From the NCBI GenBank assembly GCA_031216915.1, contig CM062294.1:158737455-158801454 (forward strand): DNA of 64,000 bases, read 5' to 3'. Under the pieces are notes generated by a model. That model ran no database searches, was not told where the DNA came from, and worked only from the letters and a program-made list of their open reading frames with translations. Within the stretch, counting starts at the first letter, position 1. Every line of letters starts with the position of its first letter. The DNA is from Pictodentalium vernedei (Eukaryota; Mollusca; Scaphopoda; Dentaliida; Dentaliidae). Of the stretch, positions 56,070 through 64,000 are shown one piece after another. The position numbers were made by a program, and so were the translations under genes.

Positions 56070-59000
56070 ACAAGCGCATTTTGGGAATGCAACACCCGAA
56101 ACTGCGTGAAAGAACTCAATTCGTCAAAATCATGCTTCCATATTTTGTTACACAGGCTTGGGAAATACTTGGTCGGATTTTATTTAATCGATTTGATATG
56201 CGCTTCTGGTACGACAGTGAGAATCGTCCCACCATATTCATATGACTTGAGAACTGACAGTCGGGAATTTATTGTTTATTGTGTTTTGACGTCACATTGA
56301 ACACCCTTGGTAATATCGGACGATTATATGCTGAAACGAAGTTTCTCATGCAGGCAACCATTTTAAAGTTTGTGTGTCTCCATTTTATCAACGCATGCAT
56401 CTGGGCGTGCATATTCGCGGAACAACGAATGACTGCATGCTTATTCGAGAATTTAATTACCTAATGAGGCGCCTACGCCATCTGAACTGTTGGTTTAACG
56501 CTTAGCTCTACTGAACTCAGTCTGGAAAAGGAAATTTTACGAACCGAAGCTTGTTAGTGTCTGTCTTGCAATACTCTTATAAAGAAGACGCATGGGAATG
56601 GTAGACAAAGCGTAGGAGGAATTTGGGCAACCTACCGTTCTGCAACATACACAAGAAACCACCAACTAGTCAAGGATTGAAACAAGCTTGTCCGGCTGGG
56701 GACGAGTGTACATTTTATATAAATAAACATTTGAATAAAGATTTAACAGCCCTTTTAAGGGCTCGTGGGTGTGTGTCTGTGAGAGGGTGTCGTTGGGGGG
56801 GGGGGGGGGTGGTGGTGGTGGAGGGGTCATTTGAAATTCCCGAAGGATAACCAGATACCTCACAATCACATACGGCATCCTATCTCCCAGAAGGCTTGAT
56901 GGGTGACTCTCCGTTTTTCAAAACTAAACTGTTGGAGCTTTCTCCACTCCTTTTTTGTAACCGCTATGGTCATATACCGGGGCCGCTACCAAACCGGCGT
57001 TGCTGTTTGGTTTCTTTTCTCTTCTTCCCTCAAATTTGCCATCGCACAACAATCGCACAACATTGCATTGTGGCTCGCCACCATGGTGGGACTCAAACCT
57101 CTACCATCGCCGGGCTGGAACCGAATAGAGCCGGCTCTCTAATAGTTTTAATGGCGTTGTGGGATTGAGTATTCACAATCTAACACTCCAACGTAAACTG
57201 CCGGGAATTCTAACCGTGTGCATACCCCCTCAGACTCTATTTGAGGCAATAGGAAAGCTAGGCCTGTGTGATCCAAGTGAAATAAAATAAGGTTAACCGG
57301 GTCGCAAGGGATTTGTAAATGTCACATCGCCCTTGCGCGCCTTCGGCGCGCTAAAACTTTTCATTCATTCTTGTGTCTGTACTCTTGATCAAGTAACCTC
57401 CTCGGTCGTATGCGCTCTTTGAAACCCAATACTAGAAATATGTACCGTATCTACCGTAAAGGTCGACGTTCTGTGACTGACTGGGTTCCCCACTTCGATT
57501 AATTACGCTGCCGAAATACAGGCAGGCGTTCCGCTGAAGAGGACTATTACAAACAGCTTCCGTGTAGGTGGGGCGCTAGATATCTGCAGCGTGCGCAGGA
57601 TCTGGGCATTCATGGTCTCTTGACCTGAACTTGTTATTTTATATACTTTTGTGATCAGAAACAGGCTGGGTGGATGCAATTATTGTGTTTTTTGAAAAGG
57701 AGGACGTATTCCCACAAACTTTACTGCTCATATCACAAGTCGAATCTTGTTCGAAACGGTTAGTAGAATTAGCAGGGTCGAGCATTACCTTCAGACATGC
57801 GTATTGTCCGGGAGCTTAGTCTTTGACAGTGACATTTCACGTGTTGGCATTCATAACTGGGGGAAGAAACATCCGAATGCTTGAATGGTGTTATTCTATG
57901 GTATTTAATTCCAAGACGTGTGGATTACACCATTAATTGAGATTCTAGATAAATATCCAATAATGATCTCAGATATAGACGGGGTAACAGCTTACGGTAA
58001 ACAACTTGATAGGGACATATTTAATAAGGATTGTAACCAAAATTGTTTGGAAATCCTAGACCCTACAGGCTTTTCGGTGCCCTGAATGTTCGCGAGTAGC
58101 CATGATATGGGACTTCAACTATTTGTAGAGAGATCGAGGTCGAGATCCTTAAAGGAAATGAGGAAAGACAGAGAAAAGGAATGCGAAATGGTTAATTATG
58201 GAGTCATGGAGATTTTGTTAAAGATTTTGCAAGAATGCCTAAAATGTCATACTCGCCTAAGAAGATTCATTGGGACTATGATGAAGTGAGAGTGGAGAAT
58301 AAACGGCATGTGGGTTTTTGATGGTACCACTGAGAATATTATTGTTCTGAGCAGTAAAGTTATGAAGTATAGGATACATAACCAAGACTTTCTGATCTGA
58401 AAACAGAAATATATCGGCTCCTGCAAATGTGTTCTTCACGAGTGGGCGGAATATATTAGGATAAGTGGATGGCACCATTGAGAATATTATTGTTCTGAGC
58501 AGTTAAGTTATGAAGTGTGAAGTATAGGATAGATAACCAAGACTTTCTGATCTGAGAACAGAAATATATCGGCACCTGCTAAAGTGTTATTAACACTTCA
58601 TGAGTGGGCGGAATATATTAGGATAAATGTTTGCAAACATGGACTTCAAGATTATGCCTGTAACAACAGAATATTGTTGTATCAGAAATTAAAAAGGGTA
58701 AGATTAACAGATGAAAAATGTTATCGAGCATTAATTATTTATTCATCGAGCATTAATTATTTATTCATTATTCAACAACCTTCAGTATATAAAAACATTT
58801 CGTATAAAGCGCAGTAGTCTAACGATGGAAACAAAATAACACATCATGTATATATTATAGTGGAACAGCTAAAACAGATAACGACGCTATTCGTATTATA
58901 TGTTACAGTTAATAATATGTGAAAAGAAAAGTGCATAACACACTTTTCAATCAACATGTTGTCGTAATGCACAATGCACACCACGATCAAGTTAGAATTT

Positions 59001-60108
59001 CAAAACATTCCTCATTTTCATGCTTTACATAGACTCGTCTAACTTGAACGCGAATGAAAGCTGTCCACTAACTCCTTTTGTAGTTCCATTATATTCTCGC
59101 AAACGTCAGTTTCTGTTTGTGGTTCATTTTCTGATAAGTTGTTACCACCTCCTTGTAGGGTTATGGCAATTGTATTCGCTAATCTCCGTATATCTTCCCA
59201 AGTCTCCTTCCTATAACTCTCGTATGTTGCTATTGATGTTTGAATTGTGGTCTTCCTTATAAGCAGATTATAAGTCATAAAATTGGATGGTCTTGTTGTG
59301 TTGACTATATTTCTGTCTATGGATGTTGAAATGTGCCTTATAAGGATAAGAATTATCGTGTTATATTATAGTAAATGGTTATGGCGGAAATGGAACGATT
59401 TGAGATGATAGGGGATTTCAGCCATATTCACCAGACTTACGCGTCTTTCGCACATGCACTTTGACACCGTCACCCCTCCCCGAAGGCAGTCTGACACTAC
59501 CTCTATATCTGCTAAATAAATTTGCGCGTTCCGTTGTAAAGCCTTAATGGTTTTGAGGGAAGAACCAAGGCACTTTTATGCAAACTTGAATAGTATCCCA
59601 AACCATTACCATTCTGAGATGATGAAAAGCACTGCAAAAATTATAACATTTCATAACGAAGCGAAAATAAAGTTTCTATTTCTCGTCCAATTCAGTCAAC
59701 TGAACAGGCCTCCCGTCGCACTCTTAAAATACATGAACACTCATAGACACTCTTGTTACGTTAAGTCACTAATCATCAGCTTAATCTGTCACTCATGAAA
59801 TGCTCGAAAATGAAAATTTAGGCTGCGATCAATGTGGTTAGAGGCACTGGTTATAACTCAAGCTTACGGACTCATTCCAAAGAACAAAGTTATTTTTAAA
59901 AAGACAAAATATGCCCTATAAATCATTAAACTATCTGTAGTACATACCTAACACGGTGATATATTTGTCAACTTTATCGCGCTTCATCAATAAATCTCTC
60001 AGCATTTTCACCGATTGTACCATGTCCTTGCTTCTCTCTTTTCTTAAAACATGAATTGAACAACGAACAGTTGAATCCTGGGCTGGAATGAATTGTGGTG
60101 CGCACATC
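56070..60108. repeat. Duplicated block B
   Basis: Direct copy of block A. Lacks the Mutator-like insertion (empty site near 59702) but has an extra 685 bp (57311-57995) and a small local duplication TATCGAGCATTAATTATTTA near 58722-58765. Its right end is replaced by GGTTTAACGCGCCGAAGGCG. Confidence 0.9.
57311..57995. other. 685-bp segment present only in block B
   Basis: Interrupts the block between GTCGCAAGGG and GTAAACAACTTG, which are contiguous in block A (about 52050-52062). It has a CGCGCCTTCGGCGCG palindrome near its left end, which recurs inverted at about 60127-60142 just beyond block B. A short open frame (from about 57408, MRSLKPNTRNMYRIYRKGRR) is followed after one stop by more open codons; no family recognised. 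Confidence 0.6.
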
Positions 60109-60890
60109 GGAATGGAATGGTTTAACGCGCCGAAGGCGCGCAGGGACGGTATGGGGAACAAGCCCCTTTCGACCCTCGTTGACTGTAAGTGACTAATTTC
60201 CACATGTCTACTCGCGTTGAAGGAGGAACAGGTTCAGGTACTCGGCAGGTGTCACCGGTTGCGGAGTCGTGATGGTCTCTTTGACTGATGTCGGTTGATC
60301 CCTCGGGTGAGGACCAGTGTGAGAGGTTGGGTCCTCTCACAAAGGTACTACCTCTCCCCGAGGCTGCAGTCGGTCTGGATTTTCAGGCAAGTATAGTCAG
60401 CCACTTTGGAGATGATATTGAGTGATGGCCATCACTGGCAAGTATAATCTGCCTCAGGCTGTCTCTGTTAGATAGGATGTCTTTTGAAGGAAACAACAAC
60501 GACCCCTTTCGGGGACCACCAAGAAGAAGACCCGAACTTCCCTGGTTCGGGGGCAGGCCTGCATTGTAATCCTATTGGGTTGGGACAAAAAGATGCGCAA
60601 TGCGCTTACAAAAAGGCGCAGAGGCGGGACGCAGGACCAGCGCTCGCCTCCCTTAAAGTGGTTGTCCACTTTTAGGGATGGAGCGGAGGATGTTCAGGAA
60701 CCGTGGGGGTGACTGTTTCCATAACGGTTAGACTGTCTGTAGCGGTTATTGGGGTGCTGGTAAAAAAAACCCAACATCTTCTGTGTACCTGCTTAAAAGA
60801 AGAAGGTAGAATTAGTTTTCCTTTGAATATGTAAACTGTAACGATAAAAGTAGCACCTCTTTAGTTGCGTGTCCTTGTGGTATCTGCTGT
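60109..60890. other. GC-rich unassigned sequence
   Basis: Distinctly GC-richer than blocks A and B. Begins with the CGCGCCGAAGGCGCG palindrome. Short frames only, including a 30-codon one from 60478 (MSFEGNNNDPFRGPPRRRP); no homology recognised. Confidence 0.4.
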
Positions 60891-61235
60891 GTATATGGGG
60901 GAGAGTATGAAATGAACGAATCTTTCCATTCGTAAGAGCAGTAACATACTTTCGTGTTTGGGACCCAGCCCCCCCCCCCCCCCCCCCCCCCCCGTTTGGT
61001 ATTGTGCAATGTGTGTGCTTGTCGCTATGGGGGAGAGTATGGAATGCACGAATCTTTACATTCGTAAGAGCACTAACATACTCTCGTGCTTGGGACCCAG
61101 CCCCCCCCCCCCCCCCCCCCCCCCGTGTGCTGTTCTGCTGTGTGTGTGTGTGCTTGTCGCTATGGGAGAGAGTATGAAATGCACGAATCTTTACATTCGT
61201 AAGAGCAGTAACATACTCTCGTGCTTGGGACCCCA
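60891..61235. repeat. Poly-C minisatellite, three units of about 130 bp
   Basis: GAGAGTATG starts at 60902, 61033 and 61167. Units share CACGAATCTTTACATTCGTA, TAACATACTCTCGTGCTTGG and GACCCAG, followed in the first two by runs of more than 20 C (60969-60993, 61102-61124). Confidence 0.93.
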
Positions 61236-64000
61236 ATCGTTCCCTATTTATTATTTAGTTTTTATAGCAGTATTTAATCCTGATGTAACTTTTAGTTGAG
61301 TCGGTGAGGGCAGCCCTTTCTGGTAGAAGGCCACAGTTAAGCTGTTTTTCTGCCTGTTTATTCACATTCTCATTCCCTATTTATTTAGTTTTTAACAATA
61401 TTTAATCCTGATGTAATTTTACTTGAGTCGGTGAAGGCAGCCCTTTCTGGTAAAAGGCCAGAGTTAAGCTGTTTTTCTGCCTGTTGGTTTGCCTTGTCAT
61501 TCCCTAGTTTTTATTCGAGCGGTCTTAGTTTGGTTGCAATTTTTGTGTTTTTGTCGGCTTTCGCAAATGGTTCCAAGTTCGGAGATTAGTTCGCTGTCGG
61601 CTAACCGGTCATGATTTTTCGCGGCCAGGGTGGCTAGGCGGTCTTTAATAGTGGGGATATCGGCCCTGTCGTGGAGTGTTTTGATGGGTGTGTCCCATGG
61701 GGCGCGGAGTGCCACTCTAAGCGCGTGATTTTGGACCTTCTGGAGTTTTCCCATATTAGTTTGATTGAGGTCATTTAGTATGATTGCACCGTATTCGAGT
61801 ACTGGGCGCACAAAGGCTTTGTATAGTTTGAGTAGGGTGGACTGGTTGGCTCCCCATGAAGTTCCCTTTAGCATTTTTAATAAGTTAATGCGTTTGGTGG
61901 CTTTTTTCGCCATGTCGTCGGTGTGTTTGTTAAAGGACAATTTTTGATCAATGGTGATGCCCAGGAATTTCGCCTCTTTGCATTCTGGGAGGGTGTTATC
62001 CATAAGTTTTAGGTCAAAATCACGTTTATTTTTCTTGCAGGTAAAGGTGATTCATTGGGTTTTATTGGCGTTTAGCTCAATTCTCCATTTGCCACACCAT
62101 TGTTCTAGGTCGTCGAGAGCGCGTTGCAGGGGTTTTTGGAGCAGATTGGCCGTATTGTTAAAGTCCCAGAGGCCCTTATCGTCCGCGAATTGGGAGACTT
62201 GAACACGATCCTCGGAGAAGTTAAGGTCATTTACATAGAAGATGTAAAGGAGGGGGCTTAGGACGGATCCTTGGGGGTGCCTGCTTCGAGGGGGACACTG
62301 TCAGACATTTCATTGTTCACTCTGACTTTAATTTCGCGATCATTAAGGAAAGAGGATAGTAATCTGAGCAGTTTCTTGGGGAGTTTCATTTTTGATAATT
62401 TGTAGCGCATTCCATTGTGCCAGACGGAGTCAAATGCTTTTTCGACGTCTAACAGGACTGCCGCGCCTATTTGCTGATTGTTGATAGCGGTTTTCATTTG
62501 GGTGACTAGTCGGTAGACATGTTCGATGCCTTCTTTCCGGTTTCTATAGGCTCTTTGCCATTTATTGAAAAAATCGATGTCTTCAAGGTGCCCCCTGAAC
62601 CGATTGGTAAGGATTCGTTCGAATGTCTTACCAATGCAGCTGAGGAGGCTGATTGGGCGGTAGCTGGTTGGATCGGAGGGGTCCTTGTCAGGCTTTGGTA
62701 TCATGACACCGATGGCGTTTTTCCAACATTTGGGAAAGTAGCCATGGGTGAGGCATGCGTTGAACAATTTGTTTAGTTTTTCGATTAGGGAGTTTGGGCT
62801 TTGTTTTAGAATTTTGTAGCTTACTTCGTCTTCGCCGGGTGAGGAGGAATTTTTGCATTTTTTATGACGTTGATGATTTCGTCATTGGTGATGGGGGTGA
62901 CGAGGTCATCGTCATCCCCGTCTTCTGGCTCGTTATCGAATTTGGGGTCACGGTAGATTTCAGGGTGTTCATTGATGATGTCATCGATCGCGTTAATGGC
63001 GGCATCATCATTGCCTGTGCCTTGATATGGGTGATGCGTTTTTTTAGGAGGTCGGCAAAAGTGTCGGCCTTGTCTTTGTCGGTGCGCGTGAAGGAACCGT
63101 CTTCCTTTTTAAGAGGTTTGGCAGCGGCTTTGCCGCCCTTGTTTTTTTGCCCAGTTAGGATTTTGAAAGAGTCCCAGAATTTTTTGGATTTTCTGTTGCC
63201 TTTTCCCAGTTGGCTTGTTTTTCAGCTTTGAGGGCTTCCTTGACTTCGCCATGAAGGCGGTTATATGTTTTTTTTGAGGTCAGCTTTCTTGCCGGGGTCA
63301 GTTTCGGTTTTAAGAGCGCGAAGAGCTTTCCGTTTGGTTTTGATTAGTGACAGTGTGTCGCCCGAGATAGTATTTCTCCAGGGGCGCACTTCTTCTTTTG
63401 GGCATATTTCATTCAGGGTTGAGTTAATGATTTTCTCCATGCCCTCCCATTGGGTTTCGAATTCCGCTGCATTGGATCGGGGAAGGGTGTTTGTGAGTTT
63501 GACATCGATGATGTCGCGGTAGAGATTTCAATTAATTTTTCTAAAATTTCTGCGGAGAGTAGGGGGTACCTGAGTGGGCCGTTACCTAGCTGCAGCGAGG
63601 CATGGACCGGGAGGTGATCGCTGCCTAAGTCATCATCGCCGACCCAGTGGTCATCGATGTGGTTTATCAGGGAGTCACTGCCGATAATTAGATCGAGGAT
63701 ATCAGATGAAAATATTGGGTTGTTACTGATATAGGTAGCTGAGTTGTCTTTCATGACCACATGAAGGTTGTGTTGTTTTGTAATTTCGAGGAGGGCTTCA
63801 CCGTTCGGGCTGGTTTTGTTGCAGCCAAAGTACAGGTGTTTGGCATTGAAGTCGCCGAGGAAAATGCAGTGTTTGTATTTCCTCGTAAAGAATTCAAAGA
63901 CAGAGTCAGAAACAATTTTGCTTGGGTCGTTGTCATAACAAATAATCGCGATGTTTTTATTGTCAACAGTGATTTCAATAGCAATCACCTCTGCATCGAG
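61236..64000 (-). mobile_element. Jockey-like LINE (element IV), minus strand, continues past the window
   Basis: Coding part 64000-61497, then a 3' UTR with two similar segments of about 130 bp starting at 61502 and 61375 downward (TGAGTCGGTGA.GGCAGCCCT in each). There is no clear poly-A; the UTR runs into the poly-C minisatellite. The endonuclease and reverse transcriptase sequences differ strongly from the three CR1/L2-like elements. Confidence 0.82.
61497..64000 (-). pseudogene. Jockey-like ORF2: endonuclease and reverse transcriptase, broken, 5'-partial
   Basis: Endonuclease: LGDFNAKHLYFGC and DDLGSDHLPV (63988-63413), the jockey-type signature. The middle part (63400-62770) is in broken frames. 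Reverse transcriptase: YRPISLLSCIGKTFERIL, DVEKAFDSVWHNG, then a one-base deletion at about 62275 within the AGTPQGS motif. The frame is restored as SVLSPLLYIFYVNDL and QFADDKGLWD. A TGA near 62055 splits the palm from the C-terminal segment (62003-61497) with KFLGITIDQKLSFNKH and PVLEYGAIILND. At least three lesions make it inactive. No C-terminal CCHC knuckle of the CR1/L2 type is present, supporting a separate clade. Confidence 0.88.

Overview
The window is repeat-dominated nuclear DNA from an animal, most likely a marine invertebrate. This rests on several non-LTR retrotransposons (three CR1/L2-type and one jockey-like), tRNA- and 5S-rRNA-derived SINEs, TTAA-flanked piggyBac-type MITEs, a Mutator-like element carrying a FLYWCH zinc finger, many long perfect palindromes, and no operons or dense coding. 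A LINE with a 2A-like N-terminus is known from sea urchins, amphioxus, molluscs and cnidarians, so a deuterostome or lophotrochozoan is plausible. The species cannot be named from the sequence alone. No complete host gene is visible; two stretches look like exons of a possible single-pass membrane protein.

Layout. 1-9190: a LINE ORF1, a degenerate tandem array rich in poly-C tracts, then an intact LINE ORF2 (5343-8666) with its 3' UTR and A-rich tail. 9191-20890: three and a half direct copies of a 3.27-kb unit containing a tRNA-like SINE head, a TTAA MITE, large hairpins and an 85-codon ORF. 20890-26093: spacer, an old SINE and a strongly diverged copy of parts of the same unit, which preserves empty target sites for insertions fixed in the array. 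24-33 kb: a cluster of long near-perfect palindromes (70-210 bp) and MITEs, with one candidate exon at 27145-27510. 33188-37990: a nearly intact minus-strand LINE with an SGNH-esterase ORF1 and a twice-broken ORF2. 38-49 kb: LINE 3' ends, SINEs with exact target-site duplications (one 5S-headed, one tRNA-headed), MITEs, a candidate terminal exon with a transmembrane segment (43114-43481), a large CT/GA inverted microsatellite, and two 5'-truncated LINEs joined head to head (45037-47255). 49.2-60.1 kb: a locally duplicated block present as one fragment and two large direct copies. One large copy is interrupted by a 1.39-kb Mutator-like element, and the other keeps the empty site. 60.9-64 kb: GC-rich poly-C minisatellites and the 3' part of a jockey-like LINE that runs off the window.

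How the parts relate. Nothing here forms a metabolic or defence pathway. The window is best read as a record of transposition, where autonomous LINEs could supply reverse transcriptase for SINEs, and lost or distant DNA transposons would have moved the MITEs and the FLYWCH element. Paralogous copies inside the window (3.27-kb unit against its diverged copy; block A against block B) allow filled and empty sites to be compared directly, which fixes several insertion boundaries without outside data.
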